From the NCBI GenBank assembly GCA_048499455.1, contig JASNZV010000014.1, positions 1 through 64,000 on the forward strand: DNA of 64,000 nt, written 5' to 3'. The position numbers were made by a program, and so were the translations under genes. Numbering within the stretch: position 1 is the first letter of the stretch; the number at the start of each line of letters is the position of its first letter. Below the pieces are notes generated by a model. That model did no database searches and was not told where the DNA came from. It was given only the letters and a program-made list of their open reading frames with translations. This document shows positions 1-7,635 of this stretch, piece after piece. The stretch is from CFX5 sp023384495. GTDB taxonomy: Bacteria > Chloroflexota > Anaerolineae > Caldilineales > Caldilineaceae.

Positions 1-1146
1 CAACTGGCCATGGGGCGATATTATTTGGGTCAGAACAAAGCCGAAGAAGCCATTGCACCGCTAGAAGACGCCAGGGGTCGCTTTGTCCAGGGGGGGCAGC
101 CGCTGGAAGAAGCGATTGTTACCTTCCTGCTGGCGACCGCGCTGCAGGCCAGCCATCATGTCCCCGGCCAGGTGAGCGAGCACCTGACCCATGGACTTGC
201 CATCGCCTTTACGCTCGAAAGCCGCCAGCCCTTAGTTGCCGCGTTACGCAGCATCCAGTCGATTATCCAGCCGGGTATGGTTTCAGGCGCGGCGCGCGAG
301 CAAGCAAAGCAACTGACGGGCGAAATCGCACACTTTGCAAGCCAGGCGCCCCTGATCAGCCGCCAGATGCGCCAGCATGTCTCACCGCACCTGGCGCATC
401 TGCTCTTGGAAGCGCCGCCGCGCCTGATCATTCACACATTGGGGCGCGCCGAAGTCACACTGGATGGCAAGCTGATCTCCAACCGAGAGTGGCAGACGCA
501 AGTCTCGCGTGACATCTTCTTTTGTCTCCTATCGAACCCGTCAGGACTGACCAAAGAGGAGGTAGGCGCACACTTTTGGGCAGATGCCTCGCCGACTGAA
601 CTGAGGAGTCGCTTCAAGAATGCGATGTATCGCCTGCGCAGCGCTCTCCATCCCGATGTGATCCTATTTGATGACGAAATCTACCGATTTAACCGCGCGT
701 TTGACTATGAATACGATGTGGAAGTCTTCCTCAACAAAATCGCAGAAGGTGATGTGTCTACTGACACACGGGCGCGCATCGCGGCCTATTCCGCCGCAAT
801 CCACTGTTATCGGGGTCCCTATCTACCCGATCTCGAAGGTGCGTGGGCCTGGGCCGAACGTGAGCACCTGCATCGTCTGTTCACGGACACCATTCTGACC
901 GTGGCGCAGTTGCAGCTTGAGCAGGGCGAACACCGCTCGGCCCTCCAGAGTTGCCAGCGCGCGCTGGTGGATGACCCTTGCCTGGAAGAAGCACACCGGA
1001 TCGCCATGCGCATCTATGCTGCAATGGGCAATCGCGCCGCAGTTGCGCGCCAATATGCCCTGTGCCGACAGGCTTTGCTGAACGAAATCGATGTCCCTCC
1101 TTCCCCTCAAACCGAAGAGCTATATACATTATTGATGCACGCGTGA
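1..1146 (+). CDS. SARP/BTAD-family transcriptional regulator, C-terminal part
   Basis: The reading frame is open to the left edge of the window, so the N-terminus is missing; the first in-window ATG is at 10. The first ~130 residues look like helical TPR-type repeats. From about residue 138 a winged-helix DNA-binding segment starts (HTLGRAEVTLDGK, then NAMYRLRSAL). It is followed by a bacterial transcriptional activator domain (YRGPYLPDLEGAWAWAERE, then ALQSCQRALVDDPCLEEAHR). This order is typical of large Chloroflexota regulators in which the DNA-binding and BTAD parts lie at the C-terminus. It probably activates transcription. The two small peptide genes downstream are plausible targets, but that is inference from position only. 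Confidence 0.8.
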   Translation, partial: QLAMGRYYLGQNKAEEAIAPLEDARGRFVQGGQPLEEAIVTFLLATALQASHHVPGQVSEHLTHGLAIAFTLESRQPLVAALRSIQSIIQPGMVSGAAREQAKQLTGEIAHFASQAPLISRQMRQHVSPHLAHLLLEAPPRLIIHTLGRAEVTLDGKLISNREWQTQVSRDIFFCLLSNPSGLTKEEVGAHFWADASPTELRSRFKNAMYRLRSALHPDVILFDDEIYRFNRAFDYEYDVEVFLNKIAEGDVSTDTRARIAAYSAAIHCYRGPYLPDLEGAWAWAEREHLHRLFTDTILTVAQLQLEQGEHRSALQSCQRALVDDPCLEEAHRIAMRIYAAMGNRAAVARQYALCRQALLNEIDVPPSPQTEELYTLLMHA

Positions 1147-1672
1147 CGCGTGGCGTCGATTGTGCACACTCAGGTGCAAGCTGTTGGCGCTGCACCCGTA
1201 CACGGCGGCGTAAGCAAGGGAACTCTTGGCAGTCGCGTCGTCAGTCGTTCTGAAGCAAAGCGACTGACGACGCGACTACAATTATGGCTTGATTTATGCT
1301 GTGTTTCCCAGCTCAGTTGTTTGACGATGGGTGCTCATAGGGTGCTCATACCCCCAGCCGGTCTGCAGAGTTCCTTTGCTAAAGAAAAATAAAAACGCAT
1401 TAGCAGGTCAACGGGCACTTCAATTCTGAAATGGCCTGAATTTCCTGTTCCCCAACCGCAATTCCTCTACTATCGATGGCTTCACGGGCGCCTTCACAAT
1501 GCCTGATCGACCTGAAACCCCCTCTGATTTTTCGATTTCCCCAACATTGAGTCCACTTTGAGCCTGTTTTGATGCCTCCCTTGATGCCAGGCGGCTGCGA
1601 TAATTCAGGCAATTAAGTGAAGCAAACAAACGTAACGCACACAATAGTCAATCAAAAGAGGAGCAAAAAGTC
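1147..1672. other. gene-free stretch upstream of the small peptide genes
   Basis: About 0.5 kb with no credible coding frame. It holds a perfect 17-bp inverted repeat (1231-1277) and a short direct repeat of GGGTGCTCATA near 1328-1350. I found no convincing -35/-10 pair before the first peptide gene. Confidence 0.6.
1231..1277. repeat. perfect 17-bp inverted repeat with 13-base loop
   Basis: The arms AGTCGCGTCGTCAGTCG (1231-1247) and CGACTGACGACGCGACT (1261-1277) are perfectly complementary. The hairpin starts 85 bases after the stop of the BTAD regulator. There is no T-tract on either side, so it is not a standard intrinsic terminator. It could be a transcript-stabilising structure, a weak terminator or a mobile palindrome. 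Confidence 0.8.
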
Positions 1673-1810
1673 ATGAGCAGCAAATTCTTCAACATGAGCC
1701 TCACCTTTGGTCGGATCGAGCAGCAGCACGTGCGGGCGGCCCTTGTCCTCGGCACCCTGATTCTCTTTGTATTGGGCGCTGGCGCACCGGCTGTAGGCGG
1801 CAACGGCTGA
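1673..1810 (+). CDS. small hydrophobic peptide, copy 1 (45 aa)
   Basis: A 45-residue frame starting at ATG 1673, with a GAGGAG ribosome-binding site about ten bases upstream. It begins MSSKFFNMSLTFGRIEQQ and continues into one hydrophobic stretch (ALVLGTLILFVLGAGAP), ending AVGGNG. The layout is a basic/polar N-terminus, one membrane-spanning helix and a Gly-rich tail. A nearly identical second copy follows at 1951. Conservation of both ribosome-binding sites and protein sequence, with unrelated DNA between, shows that the peptides are real. I do not recognise a named family. It may be a secreted signal peptide, a small membrane protein or a precursor peptide; the neighbouring regulator, DUF5317 protein and kinase fit signalling, but that is inference. 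Confidence 0.75.
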   Translation: MSSKFFNMSLTFGRIEQQHVRAALVLGTLILFVLGAGAPAVGGNG

Positions 1811-1950
1811 TCACGGGCAAAGACACTATGGGCGGCAGAAACGCAGACAGGCACACCGCTCGCCACATCGCAAGTCGCATCAGGGCAATCAATACAGCAA
1901 TTACGTCACAACAATCCTATCACCTACAGTCATAGCAAAGGAGAAAAGTC

Positions 1951-2088
1951 ATGAGCAGCAAATTCTTCAACATGAGCCTCGCTGTCGGTCGCATCGAGCA
2001 GCAGCATGTGCGGGCAGCCCTCATCCTCGGCGCCCTGATTCTCTTTGTGTTGGGCGCCGGCGCACCAGCCGTGGGTGGCAACGGCTGA
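1951..2088 (+). CDS. small hydrophobic peptide, copy 2 (45 aa)
   Basis: The second tandem copy, starting at ATG 1951 behind an AAAGGAG site. Of its 45 residues, 41 match copy 1. The differences lie at residues 11-12 (TF to AV), in the membrane helix (V to I, T to A) and nowhere in the tail GAGAPAVGGNG, which is identical. The 140 bases between the copies are not alike, so this is an old duplication kept by selection on the protein. The DUF5317 membrane protein starts 52 bases downstream on the same strand, which suggests one transcript. Confidence 0.75.
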   Translation: MSSKFFNMSLAVGRIEQQHVRAALILGALILFVLGAGAPAVGGNG

Positions 2089-2139
2089 GCCTCTGGGGAA
2101 TGGATTTTAAGCGAATTTGTCTGAAGCACGAGGTTGTGA

Positions 2140-2730
2140 TTGATCCTTCTGTATGCGGTCGTTGTTGGTCTCGTTGCCGGCTGGATACGCGCCAGATTTC
2201 ATGGTGGGCGCCTGCGCTTTCCCGACTTGCATCTGGCTTGGCTTGTTCCGCTTGCATTTGCACCACAGTATTTGACTTTTTATTGGCCGGTCACCCATCG
2301 ATTAGCAACGGTACAAGTGGCGTCTGTTGTGTTGGTGAGTTCCCAACTGTTGCTATTGATATTTGCATGGGTGAATCGGCGTGAGCAGGCATTTTGGTGG
2401 CTTGGGTTGGGCCTGTTCTTGAATCTGTTGGTGATTGTTCTCAATGGCGGGCTTATGCCCATCAGCCCAGAAACGCTTGGCAGGTTGATCCCTGAGGTAG
2501 ACCCTGGAACGTGGCCCGTGGGGCAACGATTTGGCAGCTCGAAGGATATTGTTCTTCCATGGGAAGAAATGCGCTTGCCCTGGCTGGCTGACCGGTTTTT
2601 GACGCCCACATGGGCGCCACAGCGGGCTGCCTTTAGCCTCGGCGACGTTTTTGTCGCATTTGGCGCCTTTTGGCTCCTGTGGCAGGCGGGGCGCCCAGCC
2701 CACTCGACAACGAACATCAATAACGATTGA
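2140..2730 (+). CDS. DUF5317 family membrane protein
   Basis: A 196-residue membrane protein. The start is TTG at 2140: a stop codon lies immediately upstream in frame, and GAGG lies six bases before the TTG. Hydrophobic segments occur at about residues 1-15, 30-50, 55-80, 85-100 and 165-182. The motif NGGLMPISPE, near residues 102-111, is the signature I associate with DUF5317. The cellular role of this family is not known to me. Its position directly after the tandem peptides suggests it may process, export or sense them; this is inference only. Family assignment rests on recognition by eye. Confidence 0.7.
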   Translation: MILLYAVVVGLVAGWIRARFHGGRLRFPDLHLAWLVPLAFAPQYLTFYWPVTHRLATVQVASVVLVSSQLLLLIFAWVNRREQAFWWLGLGLFLNLLVIVLNGGLMPISPETLGRLIPEVDPGTWPVGQRFGSSKDIVLPWEEMRLPWLADRFLTPTWAPQRAAFSLGDVFVAFGAFWLLWQAGRPAHSTTNINND

Positions 2731-2814
2731 TCCTGTGTGTCACCTCGGTGCTATTTCTAAGCGCTGTTACTGAAATATATAAAATCGTTCACAATGTAAG
2801 GATGCGAAAGTCAT

Positions 2815-3189
2815 ATGATCACATGGCCATTTTCAACGACTACAACGCAGGCTGGCGCCCCGGTTCAGCCTGTTTCGGAAGAGCACGCAGAGGCGCACAG
2901 CAGTGATCTGAGTCGAGTCCTGACCGCCGCAGTGGTCAGCCGACGATTTTGCAACCTCTTGCTGAACGACCCGCAGGCTGCGCTCCGCAGTGGGTACAAC
3001 GGAGAGACATTTCAGTTGAGCGAACACGAGCGCAACGCCGTGCTAACCGCGGGGGCATCCTCTCTGCGTGAACTCGCGGCCAAACTGCTGGCGCAAGCCA
3101 ATGATGATGACCTTACCGAACTGGTCAGCACCAGACCTCATCGCAGCCGCCATAGTGAATCGGTCCTCGGCGTTGCGCAGTTTGCTTAG
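2815..3189 (+). CDS. Os1348-type (NHLP-like) leader-peptide protein
   Basis: A 124-residue soluble protein starting at ATG 2815, with AAGGAT about a dozen bases upstream. Residues 34-92 carry the pattern seen in Os1348/Franean1_4349-type peptides: a helical lead, F-x-x-LLLNDPQAALRSGY (45-61), a short FQLSEHE turn, then SLRELAAKLL. The N-terminal 30 residues are a Pro/Thr/Ala-rich extension. The C-terminus (TRPHRSRHSESVLGVAQFA) is polar and has no Cys/Ser/Thr-rich core. Such proteins are thought to be RiPP-precursor relatives, though many lack a recognisable product. A shorter relative lies at 9458. The histidine kinase core follows 60 bases downstream. Confidence 0.6.
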   Translation: MITWPFSTTTTQAGAPVQPVSEEHAEAHSSDLSRVLTAAVVSRRFCNLLLNDPQAALRSGYNGETFQLSEHERNAVLTAGASSLRELAAKLLAQANDDDLTELVSTRPHRSRHSESVLGVAQFA

Positions 3190-3248
3190 ACCCCGGTTCC
3201 AGCACTGTTATTTCCAACCAGCTATGGCGCGGCAGCGAATATGCCGTT

Positions 3249-4139
3249 GTGGGGCTATGTGCAATGCACGGAATTCAGAATACGCCATCGATTTTGTTGC
3301 CCCTCATCGCAGCCCATGCAAACGAGTGTGAAGTCAACGTGCAACACCATTACGAATCATCCCGACGCGCACAGTCTTCGTCCCCGGCAGACGCAACCGC
3401 TTTTATATCGCTCTTTGCCGGGCAGGAGGCTGAACAAAGTGGGTTCAAGATAAGCGGGGTCGTTCACGACTTTAATAATCTATTGGCTATCATCTTAACC
3501 CATACAACGATTGCTCTAAACAAGCTACCTTTGAATAGCCCTGCACGTGGGCATTTGGAGCGCGCTGTGCGTACGGCGCGGCGGACCGCAGAGCTTTCAA
3601 ACCAGTTGCTGGCTGATATCAAGAGTCGGCGGATCGAATCGGCGCCGCTGGATGTCAATCAGGTGATCCTCGAGACGGTCGATCTGTTGAATCCTCGGTT
3701 GACGCCCAAAGCCCAGATCGGGTTGCAACTGGCCAGTGACCTCCACCCTGTGCTTGCCAATGACTCGCAGTTGCAGCAGGTGATAATGAATCTATTGCTC
3801 AATGCAGCCGATGCCATTGCCGAGCCACCGGGCCGGCTGACGGTGAGCGCCTACAATTGCAAGCTGGAGGAGAGCCGTCGCGACCTGCCAAATCACCCCG
3901 CCGACGGGGATTATGTAGCGATTGAGGTGACGGATAATGGCGTAGGTATGGACCAGATGACGCTCGACCGTATCTTTGAGCCCTACTACACCACCAAACC
4001 GGCTGGCACCGGGATTGGTCTGACAGCTACATTGGGCATCATTCATGCCCATGGCGGCGGTGTTCAGGTGTTGAGCAAGATTGGCCGCGGGACTACCTTC
4101 CGCGTGCTGCTGCCCGCCGTCAACGAAGACGAGTATTGA
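3249..4139 (+). CDS. sensor histidine kinase core (no sensor domain)
   Basis: Has all blocks of a histidine kinase: H-box VVHDFNNLLAII near residue 75, N-box NLLLNAADAI, G1 DNGVGM, F-box IFEPYYTTK and G2 GTGIGLT. The HDFNN form of the H-box is the type found in NtrB-like and hybrid kinases. The ~70 residues before the H-box show no membrane helix or PAS domain, so it is probably cytosolic and receives its input from a partner. There is no receiver domain and no response regulator gene next to it. The start is uncertain: GTG 3249 opens the frame and ATG 3264 is also possible; neither has a strong ribosome-binding site. Confidence 0.85.
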   Translation: MGLCAMHGIQNTPSILLPLIAAHANECEVNVQHHYESSRRAQSSSPADATAFISLFAGQEAEQSGFKISGVVHDFNNLLAIILTHTTIALNKLPLNSPARGHLERAVRTARRTAELSNQLLADIKSRRIESAPLDVNQVILETVDLLNPRLTPKAQIGLQLASDLHPVLANDSQLQQVIMNLLLNAADAIAEPPGRLTVSAYNCKLEESRRDLPNHPADGDYVAIEVTDNGVGMDQMTLDRIFEPYYTTKPAGTGIGLTATLGIIHAHGGGVQVLSKIGRGTTFRVLLPAVNEDEY

Positions 4140-4182
4140 CCCATTTGCTTACCTTCCGCCTCCCAACATGCCGGTTGTACAA

Positions 4183-4213
4183 GAGCGCCGCAGGGTATAA
4201 CCCTGCGGCGCTC
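4183..4213 (+). terminator. intrinsic-terminator-like hairpin after the kinase gene
   Basis: Perfect 13-bp stem (GAGCGCCGCAGGG / CCCTGCGGCGCTC) with loop TATAA, 43 bases after the kinase stop. It sits between two convergent genes and could act in both directions. The T-tract is weak. A second hairpin (GAGTTCGT / ACGAACTC, 4252-4273) lies closer to the convergent SIMPL gene. Confidence 0.6.
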
Positions 4214-4283
4214 GGCATTCCTTATTGCCTAATGGAGGGACGCCTCCGCCCGAGTTCGTTTTTGTACGAACTCCGCGGCTTCA

Positions 4284-5054
4284 TTAATCTCCCATCGCGT
4301 ACGTCACCTGAAGCTGCATCACCAACTCCAGCTCGCCGGGCGAAATCGGGGTTGCGCCACCCCCCCCCCCCAGGCCAATCGACTGCGCAAAGTTCGAGGC
4401 GTAGTAGCTGCCGCTGCTGATCACTTCGCTGATGCTCAGCACGGCGCCAACAGTCACACCGGTCAGGTCAGCCAACTCTTCGGCCTTGGCGACGGCGTCT
4501 TCCACCGCACCCTGTCGCGCCTCCGATTCAAGGCTGCTCGGGTCGTCGACCCGGAATTCGATGCCGTAGATGTTGTTGGCGCCTGCCTCTACGGCTGCGT
4601 CCACCACGGCGCCCACATTTTCCAGGTCGCGGACAACCACCATCACATTGTTGCTCACACGATAGTTCACCTGGTCTTCAGGCAGCGGGCCTTGCGGGCC
4701 AAACCGCTCGGCATAGATGCTAAAGCCGGTGGTCTGGATGTCGCGCTCGCTGATCCCCTGCGCTTCGAGCGCGGCCAGCACCTCATCCATCACTTGCTTG
4801 TTTTCGTCCAGCGCCTCGCGCACCGAGGGCCGCACCACTTCGACGCCAAAATTGGCGCGCGCCACGTCGGGCTGGATGCGCACTTTGCCTTCGCCCACGA
4901 CGGTGATGGTGCGCGGTGCGCCGGCAGCGGTGGCCTGTGCATTGGCGGCGGGCGCATCTTGCCACCAACTGGTTGCGCTAAAGGCAAGCGCACCCACCAA
5001 CGTGGTGGTGACTAGGGCCAGCGCGCTCATGGTTCGTACAGAACGTTGCAACAT
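4284..5054 (-). CDS. SIMPL domain (DUF541) exported protein
   Basis: A 256-residue protein. The ATG at 5054 is chosen because AAAGGA lies eight bases upstream; a TTG two codons earlier (5060) has no better site. The N-terminus has a signal peptide (hydrophobic run ALALVTTTLVGALAFSA). It is followed by the SIMPL/YggE-type domain from about residue 48, including TITVVGEGKVRIQPD, SERDIQTTGFSIY and AVEDAVAKAEELADLTG. Members of this family are periplasmic or surface proteins often linked with oxidative stress, without a defined reaction. The gene contains an uninterrupted run of 12 C on the plus strand (4360-4371) that codes for a Gly run near the C-terminus. Confidence 0.85.
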   Translation of the reverse strand: MLQRSVRTMSALALVTTTLVGALAFSATSWWQDAPAANAQATAAGAPRTITVVGEGKVRIQPDVARANFGVEVVRPSVREALDENKQVMDEVLAALEAQGISERDIQTTGFSIYAERFGPQGPLPEDQVNYRVSNNVMVVVRDLENVGAVVDAAVEAGANNIYGIEFRVDDPSSLESEARQGAVEDAVAKAEELADLTGVTVGAVLSISEVISSGSYYASNFAQSIGLGGGGGATPISPGELELVMQLQVTYAMGD

Positions 5055-5195
5055 TGTCAAAATCCTTTCGTTACGACTTCACATGCTTGAATAGTATTCT
5101 ACTCGGTGCAACCCGGCTGGCGTTCCAACCCGTCGCCGATTCGGGTCGCAAGCATATGGACGAAAGGAAACAAGTCATTGTTCCCACACTTTACT

Positions 5196-5273
5196 GGTTT
5201 CAAACTCCCCTTGGTTTCAAACTCCCCTTGGTTTCAAACTCCCCTTGGTTTCAAACTCCCCTTGGTTTCAAAC
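5196..5273. repeat. tandem repeat, 17-bp unit, four full copies plus a partial
   Basis: The unit GGTTTCAAACTCCCCTT occurs at 5196, 5213, 5230 and 5247, followed by a 10-base partial copy at 5264. The copies are identical. The array lies in the 260-bp gap between the SIMPL gene and the Memo gene, which are both on the minus strand. The 10-base core GGTTTCAAAC also forms the arms of the hairpin at 6840-6886. Confidence 0.9.
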
Positions 5274-5314
5274 TGTGCCGGCCTCATACTGGCGCAGCCT
5301 CTTCCCATCTCTCG

Positions 5315-6547
5315 TTAGCGGAAGAGCATGCCACCCACGGTCACCACCGACGCGCCCCGTGCATCGGCAGGGCAGACGGCATAACCCAGCGACTCCCCCT
5401 GCACTGGGCCAAGTGTGCGCAATGTAAGATAGATGGGCGCCACGCCACAGACGTTGTTACGGTCGCGTACGCGCTGAATTGCTCCAAAAAAGCCTTCGGC
5501 GTCCCCCGTTTGCAGATGATTCAATAGTTCCTGGTCGTTGGCCTGTAAGGCGACAATCCCTGCGCCGTCCAGGGGGGCGCCGCCAAAGGCTGGCCCTACA
5601 TGAGCAAGATCCCCCGAAGCGACAACCAGCACGCGTCGCCCTGCGCTCACCGTGCGCAACGTATCGATCACCTGCTGCAGCAGTAGGTCGTGGGTAGGCT
5701 TTGCGCCGTTGGTAAGATAGCGATGAAGCCCCCCAACGAGGACGGGCGCCAATTCAATCGGCTGCCCGGCGCGCATATGGTGCAGCCAGACGGCAACCAA
5801 CTCCAACGAGTGTTCGCCACGGTGGCGCAGTTCACCGGCAAAGGCTGGCTCTTCGCCGATCACCGCCGCCAGTGCATCGACCACCGGCTGCGCGGTGGGC
5901 AACACGCCATAGGGGGTGGCGTAATGTTGGCGCGTCAGCGTAAACGGGTCGACACCGTAATGATCCGTGCCCAAGAGAATCGCCAGATCGGCCTCACGCG
6001 CAATCTGGGCGGCGCGCTTCCACACCTGAGCATAGACAGGCCCCCCACGCCCATAGTCGATATGGGGGCTGAGCAGACCCACAGGCCGCGCCCAATCTAT
6101 CGCCAGCGGGGCTACCGCCCCCTCAGCTTCGAGAAAATCCTGGAGATGACGCCACAGTATGTCTGGCTCCGCAGGATAGGCCCGCCCAGCCAATGCCGGC
6201 GCACGAAAAGGGGCTTGCCTAAAACGGGCAACTACCCTGCCGCGAGCCTCGGCCGCGCGCTCGTTTTCCAGCATCAAGGCGTCGTCCAGCCTGGCCAGCA
6301 ACGCTTGAATGGCCGAGACGCCAATCGCTACCCCATAGTCCCGCTTGAATGCACTCGCAACGGCATCAAGCGTCCGCCGTCCATCACAGTATCCCAAGAC
6401 CAATGCCAACGGCATGGGAACGAGCAGGGTTTCGTCGGTCAATTGCGCAGGGTCGCGCAGGAGGAAGTAATCGCGCCCCTCATGCTCGCAGGGGCGCATA
6501 TCCAGCGGACGCAACGCGGGGGCTACAGTTAACGCACCGGGCGTCAT
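5315..6547 (-). CDS. PqqD-like domain fused to Memo-family protein (AmmeMemoRadiSam protein B type)
   Basis: 410 residues from ATG 6547; a GTG at 6592 in the same frame is less likely. Residues ~10-95 look like a PqqD-type winged helix (DYFLLRDPAQLTDETLL, then LVLGYCDGRRTLDAVASAF). From about residue 115 the protein matches the Memo family: RAYPAEPDILWRHLQDFL, GLLSPHIDYGRGGPVYA, AILLGTDHYG, GEHSLELVAVWLHHM and VVASGDLAHVGPAFGG. The His/Asp residues in these blocks correspond to the metal-type site of Memo/LigB folds. PqqD-like domains bind leader peptides in RiPP pathways, which is notable because an Os1348-like leader peptide lies 3 kb away. The radical-SAM and AMMECR1 partners of the usual Memo system are not in this window. 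Confidence 0.8.
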   Translation of the reverse strand: MTPGALTVAPALRPLDMRPCEHEGRDYFLLRDPAQLTDETLLVPMPLALVLGYCDGRRTLDAVASAFKRDYGVAIGVSAIQALLARLDDALMLENERAAEARGRVVARFRQAPFRAPALAGRAYPAEPDILWRHLQDFLEAEGAVAPLAIDWARPVGLLSPHIDYGRGGPVYAQVWKRAAQIAREADLAILLGTDHYGVDPFTLTRQHYATPYGVLPTAQPVVDALAAVIGEEPAFAGELRHRGEHSLELVAVWLHHMRAGQPIELAPVLVGGLHRYLTNGAKPTHDLLLQQVIDTLRTVSAGRRVLVVASGDLAHVGPAFGGAPLDGAGIVALQANDQELLNHLQTGDAEGFFGAIQRVRDRNNVCGVAPIYLTLRTLGPVQGESLGYAVCPADARGASVVTVGGMLFR

Positions 6548-6896
6548 ACGCGAGTGGGATCCTTTGAAATTATCTCCAAATCTCTGTGCCACACCTGTAC
6601 CGCGGGAACATACTCCAGGCTCACAACCGATTTTGAGATGGTTTCTTGGTGGCGATTCGAATTACCCTGCCGGCCGCCTTACTGACAAGCGTGGCGCTTC
6701 GCTTCACGACCGGCGTCGTCGAAATAGGCGCAACCAGTTACAAACGCCTGAGGCGGAATACTCGGATCCATTGTTGTGGGTGCGGCGCCCAAACATATGC
6801 GGTTCGTCCGCAAGCTCCATCCATGCGAAACTGATGGTTGTTTGAAACCAAGCATCTCTGTTGGGCAAAGATGCTCGGTTTCAAACAAAACTCACA
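6548..6896. other. gene-free stretch with hairpin
   Basis: About 350 bases between two minus-strand genes, with no supported coding frame. The only structure seen is the hairpin at 6840-6886. Confidence 0.6.
6840..6886 (-). terminator. long hairpin downstream of slyD-like gene
   Basis: Arms of 18 bases (6840-6857 and 6869-6886) pair with one mismatch around an 11-base loop, starting 11 bases after the SlyD-like stop on the minus strand. It is a likely terminator or mRNA 3' stabiliser, although no T-tract follows. The outer ten bases, GTTTGAAACC/GGTTTCAAAC, are the core of the tandem repeat at 5196-5273. Confidence 0.55.
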
Positions 6897-7382
6897 CTAA
6901 CCGTGCAGCGCAGCCAGCTCTGTGGGCGTCGCCTGCCGGAGCGATGCAATACGCACGGCAAAGTGAAGGGTTTCGCCAGCCAGGGGATGATTGAAGTCGA
7001 GCAGCACCTCGTCATCCCGCACTTCGAGCACTTGGGTTTGAAAGACCTGGCCCGACTGACCATCACGCAGGCTCAGCACCTCACCTTCGGTCAACTGAAC
7101 CCCCTCCGGGAAGGCGGCCAGCGGCAGCGTTTGCACCTGCTCTTCGTCGCGTTCGCCATAGGCGTCGATGGGCGCGACAGTCACTTGCTTTTCATCGCCA
7201 ATGGCCATGCCGTGGAGCGCGGCTTCGAGGCCGCGAATCAGCTGGCTATGCCCATGCAGATATTCGAGTGGCTCACCTTCGGCCGACCGGTCAATCTCCT
7301 CCCCATCGTCCAATGTCAACTGGTAGTCGATGGCGACCACCATGTCATTTTCAACCGTGATAGAATTCCCACTCGTAGACAT
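6897..7382 (-). CDS. slyD: FKBP-type peptidyl-prolyl isomerase, SlyD type
   Basis: 161 residues from ATG 7382, with GGAG just upstream; longer in-frame extensions are not protein-like. Residues 10-75 form the split FKBP domain: MVVAIDYQLTLDDGEEID, then LEYLHGHSQLIRGLEAALHG and MAIGDEKQVTVAPIDAYG. The insert-in-flap (IF) domain sits between, followed by a closing strand segment (VLLDFNHPLAGETLHFAV). It catalyses cis-trans proline isomerisation and acts as a chaperone. The His-rich metal-binding tail of enterobacterial SlyD is absent; the protein ends soon after the catalytic fold. It lies in the same orientation as the peptidase and terpene-synthase-like genes upstream, but 250 bases away. Confidence 0.9.
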   Translation of the reverse strand: MSTSGNSITVENDMVVAIDYQLTLDDGEEIDRSAEGEPLEYLHGHSQLIRGLEAALHGMAIGDEKQVTVAPIDAYGERDEEQVQTLPLAAFPEGVQLTEGEVLSLRDGQSGQVFQTQVLEVRDDEVLLDFNHPLAGETLHFAVRIASLRQATPTELAALHG

Positions 7383-7635
7383 AGCTCCGATTCCTTTCAA
7401 GCGTTGGCCGCGCCGCCGAGGGCAAGGCGCCTGCCCTCCGCATGGTTCATAAGGCGCTGATGACGTAACAGGTTGGGTCTTTCTCGTCGTGCTCTTGCGC
7501 ACCGTCTGTTGACTTGGGCCACGATGGCGGCTCGCCGATTTGTATCGCTCCGAACCCCACGTAAGCAACCAACCTTCAAATCACACAATGCGGCGAAGGC
7601 TATCGCACTTTTGTGCTTTCGTCAAACCAGGCGGG

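Noticed and set aside
5196..5273. CRISPR array
   Set aside because: The 17-bp units abut with no spacers, and no cas gene is present.
5690..6532. A 280-codon plus-strand frame opposite the Memo gene
   Set aside because: Shadow of the minus-strand gene; no protein-like motifs.
7383..7635. Small plus-strand frames between the SlyD-like and peptidase-like genes
   Set aside because: Arg-rich composition, no ribosome-binding site and no similarity to known proteins.
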